Below are positions 36,359 through 44,774 of a stretch of DNA of 64,000 nt, piece by piece (positions within the stretch are counted from its first letter, which is position 1; each line of letters starts with the position of its first letter). Made by a program: the position numbers and the translations under genes. This stretch comes from Saprospiraceae bacterium (GTDB lineage Bacteria; Bacteroidota; Bacteroidia; Chitinophagales; Saprospiraceae): contig JAKVCV010000001.1 of the NCBI GenBank assembly GCA_022448945.1, positions 1 through 64,000 of the forward strand, read 5' to 3'. Under the pieces are notes generated by a model. It worked only from the letters and a program-made list of their open reading frames with translations, did not search any database and had not been told where the DNA came from.

Positions 36359-37672
36359 ATGAAGACAAAAAGTCATAAAACAGATAAGGTAAATGTGGTT
36401 ACTTTGGGTTGTTCTAAGAATATGGTGGATTCAGAAGTGCTCATGCATCAGCTACAGGCAAATGAGTATGATGTAGTGCACGATAGCAACGACGAGGATG
36501 CTAATATTGTGATTGTAAATACTTGTGGTTTTATTGACCTGGCCAAAGAGGAATCAATTAATACAATTCTTCAATATGCAGATGTTCGTGCTAGAGGTGA
36601 TATTGACAAATTGTATGTTACCGGTTGTTTATCTCAACGGTATAAAGATAACCTTGAAGATGAAATTCCTGAGGTGGATGCATATTTTGGTACACTTGAA
36701 TTACCAGCTCTCCTCGAAAAGTTGGAGGCAGACTATAAACATGACCTGATTGGTGAAAGGATGTTGATGACTCCGCCTCACTATGCCTATCTCAAAATAT
36801 CGGAAGGTTGTAATCGTACCTGTTCTTTTTGTGCCATCCCTCTGATGCGTGGGAAACATATTTCCAAATCAATTGAGGATTTAGTTGAAGAAGCAAGAGG
36901 TTTAGCCAAAAAAGGTGTAAAAGAACTGATGTTGATAGCACAGGAATTGACATATTATGGCCTTGATATTTATAAAAAAAGAAAACTAGCAGATTTATTA
37001 TACGCTCTTAGCGAAGTAGAAGGTATTGAATGGATTCGATTACATTATGCATATCCAAGTAAATTTCCTTTGGATATTTTTGATGCTATTAAAGAACTGC
37101 CAAAAGTTTGTAATTATATAGATATGCCTCTGCAGCATGCAAACAATGATGTGCTAAAAAGAATGCGACGTCAAATTACCAGAGAAGAAACAACAAATTT
37201 GATAAATGAAGCACGTAAGAGGGTTCCTGGACTGACTTTCAGAACAACGCTATTAGTAGGTTTCCCAGGCGAAACTGAAGAAGAATTTCAGGATATGGTA
37301 GATTTTGTACGTGAAATGAAATTTGAACGCGTTGGTGTGTTCCAGTATTCCCACGAAGAAAATACATCTGCCTATAATCTTGAAGATGATATCTCTTCAG
37401 AAGTTAAAGAGCAACGTGCTGCTACTATTATGCAGGTACAGGAAGAGATTTCTTGGGCAAATAATCAACATAAAATTGGCAAGACTTTCAAAGTGCTTTT
37501 TGATAGGGTAGAAGGCGAGTTTTTTGTTGGACGGACTGAATTTGATTCCCCTGAAGTAGATAATGAGGTATTGGTCAAAACAGAAGATAATTTTGTTCGA
37601 ATAGGTGATTTTGCAATGATAGAGATTACGGAGGCAACGGAATTTGATCTTTATGGGCGTGTGGTTTTCTGA
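36359..37672 (+). CDS. rimO: Ribosomal protein uS12 methylthiotransferase
   Basis: A radical SAM enzyme with two [4Fe-4S] clusters that methylthiolates an Asp of ribosomal protein S12. The N-terminal cluster uses Cys18, Cys56 and Cys90; the radical SAM motif is CNRTCSFC (Cys151, Cys155, Cys158). The order MTTase domain, radical SAM domain, TRAM domain is complete in 437 residues. The VTLGCSKNMVDSE start separates RimO from MiaB. I chose the ATG at 36359; the frame extends six bases upstream to a TTG at 36353. It follows alaE closely, suggesting readthrough transcription. Confidence 0.96.
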   Translation: MKTKSHKTDKVNVVTLGCSKNMVDSEVLMHQLQANEYDVVHDSNDEDANIVIVNTCGFIDLAKEESINTILQYADVRARGDIDKLYVTGCLSQRYKDNLEDEIPEVDAYFGTLELPALLEKLEADYKHDLIGERMLMTPPHYAYLKISEGCNRTCSFCAIPLMRGKHISKSIEDLVEEARGLAKKGVKELMLIAQELTYYGLDIYKKRKLADLLYALSEVEGIEWIRLHYAYPSKFPLDIFDAIKELPKVCNYIDMPLQHANNDVLKRMRRQITREETTNLINEARKRVPGLTFRTTLLVGFPGETEEEFQDMVDFVREMKFERVGVFQYSHEENTSAYNLEDDISSEVKEQRAATIMQVQEEISWANNQHKIGKTFKVLFDRVEGEFFVGRTEFDSPEVDNEVLVKTEDNFVRIGDFAMIEITEATEFDLYGRVVF

Positions 37673-37685
37673 CAAGAATTAAAAG

Positions 37686-37720
37686 TAAAAATTATTTTTT
37701 TAAATCATAATTTTTATTTT
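37686..37720 (+). terminator. Weak AT-only hairpin after rimO
   Basis: TAAAAATTAT and ATAATTTTTA form a 10-bp stem around an 11-nt loop, then TTTT. All pairs are A-T, so stability is low; it may still separate rimO from accD. Confidence 0.3.
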
Positions 37721-37774
37721 TATAGTCTGTTGAAGAAAAATTTATTGACGATAAAATTAAAAATCAACATAAAT

Positions 37775-37806
37775 TTTAAACTTATAAATACAATTTTGTA
37801 ATTTTG
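37775..37806 (+). promoter_or_regulatory. Promoter candidate of accD
   Basis: TAATTTTG (37799-37806) is an exact -7 box; TTTA lies 20 nt upstream (three of four bases). Initiation near 37813 lies downstream of the first ATG of the frame, which supports the internal start at 37846. Confidence 0.5.
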
Positions 37807-37845
37807 TATATGGATCTTCTAAAAAACACAAAAACTAGCCTAAAA

Positions 37846-38694
37846 ATGGGGTGGTATAAACGTGAAAAGGATGGCATTACAACTGCCACCTCTCAAAAAA
37901 AAGAAACTCCCGATGGTATATGGCATCAATGTGGAGCATGTAAGACTACATCAACAATAAAGGATTTAGTCGATAATATGTATGTATGTCCTGAATGTAA
38001 TCAGCATGAGCGTATAGGGTCTCAGGAATACTTTGAGATTATATTTGACCGCAATAAATTTTCAGAATTGTATAGCGAAATAATTGCGCATGATTTTCTT
38101 GGATTTACAGATCTTAAACCATATAAAGAACGTCTTGAAGCTGCACGCATTAAAACGGAACTTGATTCTGCAATTAGAGTAGCTAAGGGTAAGGTTAAAA
38201 AAATGGATTTTGTTATTGCTGCTATGGATTTTGGCTTTATTGGTGGATCAATGGGTTCAGTAATGGGTGAAAAAATTGCTAGAGCCATTGACTATTCTAT
38301 CGAAACTAAAACGCCTTTTATGATTATCTCTAAGTCAGGAGGCGCTCGAATGATGGAATCTGCTTTTTCTCTTATGCAAATGGCAAAAATTGCTGCCAAA
38401 CTTACGCAATTGGCTGAGGCGAAAGTACCATATCTTTCTTTTTTGACTGATCCAACAACAGGTGGTGTTTCAGCATCTTTTGCAATGCTTGGCGATTTTA
38501 ATTTCTCAGAACCCAATGCTTTAATTGCATTTGCTGGTCCAAGAATTGTCAAAGAAACGCTTAAACTTAAGGAATTGCCAGAAGGATTTCAGCGTGCTGA
38601 ATATTTACTGGAATGTGGATTCCTTGATTTTATTGTTGAAAGAAAGAATATAAAAGCAAGAATTGCAGATATCCTTTTTATGCTTAAAAAATAA
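37846..38694 (+). CDS. accD: Acetyl-CoA carboxylase carboxyltransferase subunit beta
   Basis: The beta half of the carboxyltransferase that makes malonyl-CoA for fatty-acid synthesis. The N-terminal zinc ribbon uses Cys29, Cys32, Cys48 and Cys51. The crotonase-fold core carries SKSGGARMMESAFSLMQMAK and SFLTDPTTGGVSASFAMLGD, both standard for AccD. I chose the ATG at 37846 (MGWYKREKDG, 282 residues), which matches other AccD starts; ATGs at 37804 and 37810 would add 12-14 residues and fall before the predicted transcription start. accA, its partner, is not in the window. It converges with the START-domain gene. Confidence 0.95.
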   Translation: MGWYKREKDGITTATSQKKETPDGIWHQCGACKTTSTIKDLVDNMYVCPECNQHERIGSQEYFEIIFDRNKFSELYSEIIAHDFLGFTDLKPYKERLEAARIKTELDSAIRVAKGKVKKMDFVIAAMDFGFIGGSMGSVMGEKIARAIDYSIETKTPFMIISKSGGARMMESAFSLMQMAKIAAKLTQLAEAKVPYLSFLTDPTTGGVSASFAMLGDFNFSEPNALIAFAGPRIVKETLKLKELPEGFQRAEYLLECGFLDFIVERKNIKARIADILFMLKK

Positions 38695-38722
38695 TTAAGT
38701 ATTCGAAATAGTAGCAGGTGTT

Positions 38723-39358
38723 CTAATTTTGTAAAAAGTTTTTTAGAGCGAGTAATGTGTCATATGGGCCTTCTACTATTGTAGAATTAACTACCCAGTC
38801 TGGTACTGAACCACCTAAATCAGCAACAGATTGCTGTACTACTTTAATCTTTCCATTTCCCATGTCTGTAAATAACCAGAACCCTTTTGAACGCGGTATA
38901 CGTACTATATTACTTTTTTCATTTATATAATTAGGGAGGGAGTTCATTGTGATTTTTATTTGATTTTCTGAAGGTTTAGAAAATAAAGAGTGCGTGATAT
39001 TATCCCTGTCAAGCACAGGCCATGGGGCATTCCCTAAATTATAAGTAATTATCTCATTTTTAGATACGACTTTAAGGTTAGCAACTTCAATGCTCCTTTT
39101 CATAAATTTCTTGCGTTTTACAGGGTCTCTATAAGCTTCTACAGCTTTTTTCAATGAAGTTTTTATAAAAACTGTTGCACGATATTCTTTGATACTCCAG
39201 CCATCTATGAATCGAGTTTCAATTTTTACCCCATTTTTATCTTTTGCAAGTGTCCAACTTTGAGCGACTATTTTATTGCGCGTTATTAATAGAAAGAATA
39301 GACTAATAAAACAATATTTAAATGGTAACAATTTTAACATGCTTAGTTTGATTTTCAA
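38723..39358 (-). CDS. Exported START-domain protein
   Basis: A 211-residue protein with an N-terminal hydrophobic segment (about 12-33, ending NKIVAQ) that reads as a signal peptide. The remainder is a START-like lipid-binding domain: WTLAKDKNGVKIETR, AVEAYRDPVKRKKFM, NAPWPVLDRDNI and the C-terminal helix GPYDTLLALKNFL. Secreted START proteins are frequent in Bacteroidota. A role in lipid handling in the periplasm is inferred from fold only. It lies 188 bp downstream of the DUF2064 gene on the same strand. Confidence 0.8.
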   Translation of the reverse strand: MKIKLSMLKLLPFKYCFISLFFLLITRNKIVAQSWTLAKDKNGVKIETRFIDGWSIKEYRATVFIKTSLKKAVEAYRDPVKRKKFMKRSIEVANLKVVSKNEIITYNLGNAPWPVLDRDNITHSLFSKPSENQIKITMNSLPNYINEKSNIVRIPRSKGFWLFTDMGNGKIKVVQQSVADLGGSVPDWVVNSTIVEGPYDTLLALKNFLQN

Positions 39359-39546
39359 ATCTTTATAAACTTCTTTTTTATGATGGTCTCTTGTAAGAAA
39401 TTGTTTTAAGTTATTGCAAGCTGATGCTGCATCATCTATAATAACTACTTTGATTATATCCTTTTTTCTAAAAATAACCTTTTTATTTATTCATAAAAAA
39501 ACAAATAGGATATTATTATCTGTGGGGTTGTTTGAAAAGAATTCAT

Positions 39547-40155
39547 TTAAATTCCAAATTTATCACGAAGCTTTAAAGGTAAATCATCTATATAATCAAT
39601 ATCACTTAATACTGGTAATTCAGCATAGGAATAATTTAAAACTTCTAAATCAATAAGAGTATCATGGTAAACACGTGGTGTGCTCCATTGCTTGTTTCTA
39701 AAAATAGCATATTCCAATTGCCGCATTCCTAAAAAGTAATATCCTCCATCTGTGGCCGGACCAAGAACAAAATTTGTATTTTGTAAAGTTGTTAATCCTG
39801 TATCAATTAAATCTGCAGAAAGTTCATAACAGTCACTCCCAATCATTGCAACTTTTTTATATCCTTTACTAAAAGCTTGCTCAAAGGCTTTGTACATTCT
39901 TATGCCTAATTCACCATCAGGTTGTACCGTTTTTGAGAAACTTTCATTGGGGAACATATCTTCGTAGTCGGGATATGAAGAATAATGTACCTGTCTGTCG
40001 CAATCTGCTTCGAGGGCGATATAAGCAGTGTATTGTAATAAGAACTTATAAATTTCCAATGCTTTTTGGTCGCCAACAGTACTCGCTAGACGAGTTTTTG
40101 TAGTGCCAAGTACAGGGTTTTTAGCAAAAACCATCAATAAAGTATCACTATTCAT
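39547..40155 (-). CDS. DUF2064 glycosyltransferase-like protein
   Basis: About 202 residues from the ATG at 40155 (MNSDTLLMVFAKNP); an upstream ATG at 40188 adds 11 residues unlike the family. The nucleotidyl/glycosyltransferase fold of DUF2064 is visible in FAKNPVLGTTKTRLA, AMIGSDCYELSADLI and LGPATDGGYYFLGM. Family members are sometimes annotated as arsenosugar-biosynthesis glycosyltransferases, but no arsM or partner radical SAM gene is here. Function is therefore open. It sits in a run of reverse-strand genes from the methyltransferase to the START protein. Confidence 0.85.
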   Translation of the reverse strand: MNSDTLLMVFAKNPVLGTTKTRLASTVGDQKALEIYKFLLQYTAYIALEADCDRQVHYSSYPDYEDMFPNESFSKTVQPDGELGIRMYKAFEQAFSKGYKKVAMIGSDCYELSADLIDTGLTTLQNTNFVLGPATDGGYYFLGMRQLEYAIFRNKQWSTPRVYHDTLIDLEVLNYSYAELPVLSDIDYIDDLPLKLRDKFGI

Positions 40156-40317
40156 ATAGGTTTTTTTACTTAATATATACGTAATCAATGCTATTATATG
40201 TTACAATAACATCAAATATTAGTCCAAAATTCATTAAATATACAATGTTTAATTATAGTTTTAAATAAAAAAATCTATATAAGCTATAGTATGTTCTAGT
40301 TAAAATAAGTAGTTATT

Positions 40318-40833
40318 CTAATATACTATTGTCATTTCTGAATTCAGCCATTTTCCCCATGAAGGATCAAAGCCATGTATTTTATCTGTTTCCTTTTCTT
40401 CACTATCTACTATAGTTTTTTTACAGTTTACCCACTCAAAAATTCCACCATATAAATTTTTTACATTCATATAACCCTTCTTTAGAAGCGCTTCGCCAAC
40501 TCTTTCACTACGATAACCTACTGAACAATACACAAGGATCATTTGATTTTTAGGCACATCTTCAAGTTTTGTGTAATCAGTTTCCGGGTAGCCAAGCCAT
40601 AATGCTCCTTTAATATGACTGACATCATATTCATTATTAGCACGAACGTCAAGTATAACCCAATCCTCCATTTTTTTTATCTCATTTCCCTTAATTAGAG
40701 GGACTGAATTGGTATATAACGCGGTTAGCATTTCATAGTAATCAGTTGCTATAAAAACCCTAATCCATTTGATTCCATATATTCCTCCTAGGATTAGAAT
40801 TGCAACTAATACAATTATCAATGTAGTTTTCAT
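40318..40833 (-). CDS. Membrane-anchored rhodanese-like protein
   Basis: A 171-residue protein with one N-terminal helix (about 5-25) and a single rhodanese domain. WVILDVRANNEYDVSHIKGAL is the standard opening, and the active-site loop is CSVGYR with Cys103, so the persulfide-forming Cys is intact. GEALLKKGYMNVKNLYGGIFEWV completes the fold. It probably moves sulfane sulfur or handles thiols at the membrane; the partner is unknown. It starts 23 bp after the PAP2 gene on the same strand and is likely cotranscribed with it. Confidence 0.88.
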   Translation of the reverse strand: MKTTLIIVLVAILILGGIYGIKWIRVFIATDYYEMLTALYTNSVPLIKGNEIKKMEDWVILDVRANNEYDVSHIKGALWLGYPETDYTKLEDVPKNQMILVYCSVGYRSERVGEALLKKGYMNVKNLYGGIFEWVNCKKTIVDSEEKETDKIHGFDPSWGKWLNSEMTIVY

Positions 40834-40856
40834 ATTTAAGATATTTTAATTGTAGA

Positions 40857-41438
40857 TCATGTCCATATTCTCTTTACCAAGCCTAGCCAAGAACAAATTC
40901 GATTTACTATAAACGCTAAAAAACAACCCAAAAAAGCTCCACCAATAACATCTAAAGGAAAATGTACACCCACATATATTTGCCCATAAGCAATTAGGCA
41001 AGCCCAAATAAATAATAAAAGAAAATAGATTCGGTTCCAGCTGCATCGAAATATTAAGTACAATTGCATGGCAAAAGAAAAATGATTTGTAGCATGAGAA
41101 GAGGTAAAACTAAATCCACCCCCACAATTTTCTAATAACAAACGTACATTATTAAGCGTAGTGTCATTGCAAGGCCGGATCCGACATATACTTTTTTTAA
41201 CTAATTCACTACTGATTTGATCTGAGATAATAATCGTAATAGTTATAATAATTAATACCCATACTGTCTTTATACCTCGTTTTTTTCCTATGAAAAATAA
41301 GAGGAGTAAATATAGAGGAATCCAGGTCTTTTTATCTCTAATGTATGGCATAATAAGATCAAAAATATTATTGTGCCATTGTCCATTTATTAAACTAAAA
41401 AGCGATTTATCCCATTCTAAAATTATATCTGTTAGCAT
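40857..41438 (-). CDS. PAP2-family membrane phosphatase
   Basis: A 193-residue polytopic membrane protein with the PAP2 acid phosphatase motifs: KSICRIRP (motif C1), SSHATNH with His115 (C2) and GVHFPLDVIGG with His159 (C3). Substrates in such proteins include undecaprenyl diphosphate and phosphatidate-type lipids. SSHA replaces the more common PSGH. It is the middle gene of methyltransferase, PAP2, rhodanese with gaps of 32 and 23 bp. A second PAP2 gene occurs at 60116. Confidence 0.88.
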   Translation of the reverse strand: MLTDIILEWDKSLFSLINGQWHNNIFDLIMPYIRDKKTWIPLYLLLLFFIGKKRGIKTVWVLIIITITIIISDQISSELVKKSICRIRPCNDTTLNNVRLLLENCGGGFSFTSSHATNHFSFAMQLYLIFRCSWNRIYFLLLFIWACLIAYGQIYVGVHFPLDVIGGAFLGCFLAFIVNRICSWLGLVKRIWT

Positions 41439-41470
41439 ATATGTTATTTAAGTAATCACATTGCAATCAA

Positions 41471-42202
41471 TTAACATGGTTTTGCTATCAAAATAAGTCG
41501 ATTAGACTTTTGTTTGTTGAATTCTGATAAATCATAATCTCCATAAGTGTTAATTAATTGCATATCAACTTCCTTTAATAAACGCTCAAAATCATCTTTT
41601 AAAAAGGCACGTACACGTTCTTGAAAATAGAAGGATTTCGCTTTATCTTCAAATCGTATATTTTTGAGAATGTAACCATTTTCTACGTACCTATTAATAT
41701 TAAAAGTAATATCTGAAACAACTTTCTTTTCACTAAGAACTAATTCTTTTATTGTTTTCAATGCATTAAAAAAATCTATTACCAAAATACTATCATTTGA
41801 TTTTAAGCAATTTCTTATATTTCGTAATGTGTCTATATGTTCTTTTTCTGAATTGAAATAGCCAAAAGAAGTAAATAGGTTAAATATAAAATCAAATTGT
41901 CCTAAATTCAATTCTTTTCGCATATCATGGGTATAAAAATGTAATTTTTTTTGCTCAAATTGTTTGGCATGACCAATGCTCTCAGGCGATAAGTCTACTC
42001 CGATTACATCAAACCCTTTGTCAGCTAAGTATATAGAATGGCGGCCTTTACCACAGGCGAGGTCAAGGATTTTTGATCTGCTTCTGATTCCTAAATGTTC
42101 AATTAGATTATTCATGAAGAATTGTGCTTCAATATCATTACGATGTTGATAAAGTAAGTGATAATAATCCGAATCAAACCATGTGGAAAACCATGAACTC
42201 AT
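41471..42202 (-). CDS. Class I SAM-dependent methyltransferase
   Basis: A 243-residue cytoplasmic methyltransferase. Motif I is ILDLACGKGRHSIYLADKGF, followed by the acidic residue in VIGVDLSPESI; FDFIFNLFTSFGYF is the later family block. The N-terminus (SSWFSTWFDSDYYHLLYQHR) is common in Bacteroidota members of this group. The substrate is unknown. It appears to be the first gene of a three-gene unit with PAP2 and rhodanese. The opposite-strand metallopeptidase gene starts 154 bp upstream. Confidence 0.9.
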   Translation of the reverse strand: MSSWFSTWFDSDYYHLLYQHRNDIEAQFFMNNLIEHLGIRSRSKILDLACGKGRHSIYLADKGFDVIGVDLSPESIGHAKQFEQKKLHFYTHDMRKELNLGQFDFIFNLFTSFGYFNSEKEHIDTLRNIRNCLKSNDSILVIDFFNALKTIKELVLSEKKVVSDITFNINRYVENGYILKNIRFEDKAKSFYFQERVRAFLKDDFERLLKEVDMQLINTYGDYDLSEFNKQKSNRLILIAKPC

Positions 42203-42230
42203 ATTTTTATATTTTCAATAACTAAAAAGA

Positions 42231-42251
42231 TCCAAATAGCAATTTATATTA
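42231..42251. repeat. Intergenic 21-mer, copy 2
   Basis: Twenty of 21 bases match the element at 21308-21328. It lies in the divergent space between the methyltransferase and metallopeptidase genes. Confidence 0.3.
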
Positions 42252-42388
42252 AAATTTGCACTTTCTGGATTTCAAAGCGGAAAAAGAATTAACTTGCAGT
42301 ATAAATTTATACATTTTGTTTGTTTAGTAAAATAAGCATAAATTAAAAATCATTATTGATTATTCACCATGTTTTATACTATATGATT

Positions 42389-44545
42389 ATGCAAAAATGT
42401 TTTTTTATAATAGTAATGATTTTTTTCTTTTTTGCTTTCAGTATTGATATTGCATATGCACAAACTGATAAGCGGGATCTAAACAATTCTAAAACCCCCT
42501 ATTCCCCTTATGGTGGTGTTTTTACACCTAAAGGAACCTTGAAGGTGCTTTTAGTTTTTGTTACCTATAAAGACAAAAGTACTGCAAATCCTAAATTTTT
42601 AAATAAAAACAATAAACTTCCTGAGTGGGATTATTTACAAAACAATAAACTTCCCTCATTTGTTGATCCTATAACTGGTGACTGTCCAGAGTATATATTT
42701 AACAGAGCAACTGATTTTGATAAGTATATTAACATGACAAAAAACAATTTTTCAAAACAGTTTGCTTCTATGTCAAATAATAAATTTAAGTTGATAGGAG
42801 AAGTATTTAAAGATTCAAAAGGAAAACCAACAGTTGTAGAAATTGATCCTACTGAAGGTTATTCATGGACACAAATGAATAGTAGGGCAGTGGATGCTAT
42901 GCGAAAGATAAATCCTAATGTTGATTTGTCTTCTTTTGATCAACGTAAAAATAGGCCCGATTTTAAATTTGATAATTCGGATACAACAATTCATAAACCA
43001 GATAAAATTATTGATTTTGTAGTTTTTGTTCATCGCTATAATAAAAATTGGATACAACAGCCAAAAGCCAGTATGCGTGGATGGATAGGATCTGGAGGAG
43101 GTTTTGCGGCAACAGGAATTGTACCTTCGAATAAGTTAAATGGTTATAGATTTGCTGAAGGTTTTACAATGACTTATCGTTCTGGGGTTTTTGTACATGA
43201 AGTTGCACATGTCTTGTTTAATGCGCCGCATATTATGGGTGTTAATAATGTTGTAGGAGATTTTTTTTATCTTATGAGTGCTGGTTGGGGTATTATGGCT
43301 CCTATAAGTATTTTTTCAGGATTTAATGCATGGGAACGTTGGTATTCAGGTTTTATAGATCCTGTAGCTGATATCAAAGATGAAAAAGATCTAAATGGTG
43401 GTAATGTTTTCTTATTACGCGATTATTTTACGACTGGAGATGCATTAAGGATAGAAATTCCATTTTCAGGTGGTCAGCACTTGTGGCTTGAAAATCATGC
43501 TAAAGTTCATCCTTATGATGAACATCCATGGAAGGGAAATGTACTTGGAAAAGGTGATACAATTTTTGGAACAGCAGCAGGAATTTATGCCTATGTAGAG
43601 TCAATTGAAGGTAGTAGGAATAATATTTTTTCGGCCCTCTCAAATCGTGCAAATGGGATTAAAGTACTGAATGCCAGTGGAAATTATGATTATCATATGT
43701 ATAAAGAAATACCTGTAATAAAAAATAATTGGGGAAATGTTATGCATAGTTTTAAAAGGATGGAACCAAATCCTATTTCAGGGATCAATAACTTTTATCG
43801 TTTCCCTTTTGATGGAAATAATGATGGAATTATACAAATTGACCCTAATTATAATTCCAGTAAAACGGAATGGTATGCACCTATTTTCAGAGAAGAAATA
43901 CAGCCTGATTCTTTTGTGAACCTCTATGGTTCATTTGGTTCTTTTGATCCTATACGATCCGAAGGATATACTAGCCCCGTAGCATTCAGAGATGGTGATT
44001 ATCTCGATATAAATTCTAACCCCTTGCCACTAAATTATCCTAAATACATATTGAAAGATAAAGCATTAGAGCCATATATATTGAACGGGTTGGCTATGAA
44101 GTTTTCGGCAATAGAAAATAGTAAAGATATGCTTGTTCAAATACGCTTTAAAAAAGTTAGTATATGTCATGATAATAGGTGGTCAGGAAATATTGTGTTG
44201 CCCAATATAACAGAAGATGAGAAGCCAGATTTAGTTGTGTCTAACTGTACTAAATTGATAATTGACAAAAGTGGAACTGTAAATACACATGTTAAAACTA
44301 ATAATGGAGATTTTATTATTCCTTCAGTTTTTACTGTTAGTAAGGATGCATGTCTTCATTTGAAAAGTAAATCAAGGCTTATTATAAAAGATGATTCCAG
44401 ATTGATTCTTGAAAAAGGGGCGAGATTAATTATGGACAGCAAATCTAAAATAATTGTCAGCCCTAATGCAGAATTTAATATAAATGACAATAAAATTGAA
44501 AAACATAAGTCTGCTAAAATCATTGATCAAGAAGGGAAAAGATAG
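42389..44545 (+). CDS. Secreted HExxH metallopeptidase (M6-like) with octad-repeat tail
   Basis: About 718 residues from the ATG at 42389; an ATG at 42356 adds 11 residues before the signal peptide. Cleavage is likely after SIDIAYA. Numbering from 42356, the zinc motif HEVAHVLFNAPH is at 281-292, giving two His ligands and the general-base Glu, with GVFV just before it, as in M6 (immune inhibitor A-like) peptidases. KTPYSPYGGVFTPKGTLKVLLVFVTY near the N-terminus is typical of this group. Residues about 665-712 form six eight-residue units (SRLIIKDD, SRLILEKG, ARLIMDSK and so on), a beta-solenoid pattern. No T9SS sorting domain is visible. Confidence 0.75.
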   Translation: MQKCFFIIVMIFFFFAFSIDIAYAQTDKRDLNNSKTPYSPYGGVFTPKGTLKVLLVFVTYKDKSTANPKFLNKNNKLPEWDYLQNNKLPSFVDPITGDCPEYIFNRATDFDKYINMTKNNFSKQFASMSNNKFKLIGEVFKDSKGKPTVVEIDPTEGYSWTQMNSRAVDAMRKINPNVDLSSFDQRKNRPDFKFDNSDTTIHKPDKIIDFVVFVHRYNKNWIQQPKASMRGWIGSGGGFAATGIVPSNKLNGYRFAEGFTMTYRSGVFVHEVAHVLFNAPHIMGVNNVVGDFFYLMSAGWGIMAPISIFSGFNAWERWYSGFIDPVADIKDEKDLNGGNVFLLRDYFTTGDALRIEIPFSGGQHLWLENHAKVHPYDEHPWKGNVLGKGDTIFGTAAGIYAYVESIEGSRNNIFSALSNRANGIKVLNASGNYDYHMYKEIPVIKNNWGNVMHSFKRMEPNPISGINNFYRFPFDGNNDGIIQIDPNYNSSKTEWYAPIFREEIQPDSFVNLYGSFGSFDPIRSEGYTSPVAFRDGDYLDINSNPLPLNYPKYILKDKALEPYILNGLAMKFSAIENSKDMLVQIRFKKVSICHDNRWSGNIVLPNITEDEKPDLVVSNCTKLIIDKSGTVNTHVKTNNGDFIIPSVFTVSKDACLHLKSKSRLIIKDDSRLILEKGARLIMDSKSKIIVSPNAEFNINDNKIEKHKSAKIIDQEGKR

Positions 44546-44628
44546 CTTATAGGGTTTTTAATGTAGAATATTAATGTTACCTGACCTAAAGATTTTTTTT
44601 ATATGTGGGGTAACAGTATCAGTTCGTT

Positions 44629-44647
44629 ATTTAGAATCATTCTAAAT
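44629..44647. promoter_or_regulatory. Dyad upstream of the nqr promoter
   Basis: ATTTAGAAT and ATTCTAAAT are perfect 9-bp arms around a single C, about 57 bp upstream of the nqrA -7 box. The short spacing suits a dimeric DNA-binding protein rather than an RNA hairpin. Confidence 0.4.
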
Positions 44648-44703
44648 GTGTTTTTGTGCTCACAAAACATAATTTTTTGGTATGTAGATATAAAACGAAA
44701 TTT

Positions 44704-44711
44704 TATATTTG
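44704..44711 (+). promoter_or_regulatory. Candidate -7 box of the nqr operon
   Basis: TATATTTG is an exact TAnnTTTG match. TTTTTTG lies 24 nt upstream, just beyond the usual spacing, and TATG at the ideal 19 nt. The leader before nqrA would be about 57 nt. Confidence 0.5.
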
Positions 44712-44774
44712 CAGCAATAATAGAATGCAAAAGATTAGTATTTTTTATAATATATTTAACATTTAAGTTTATAT

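Noticed and set aside
39359-39546. Short ORF in the gap between START and DUF2064 genes
   Set aside because: The 80-codon forward frame runs into the DUF2064 gene on the other strand and has no signal or motif.
41471-42202. Arsenic or sulfur detoxification cluster around DUF2064, rhodanese and methyltransferase genes
   Set aside because: No arsenic regulator, ArsM or transporter is present; the neighbours are generic and gaps are irregular.
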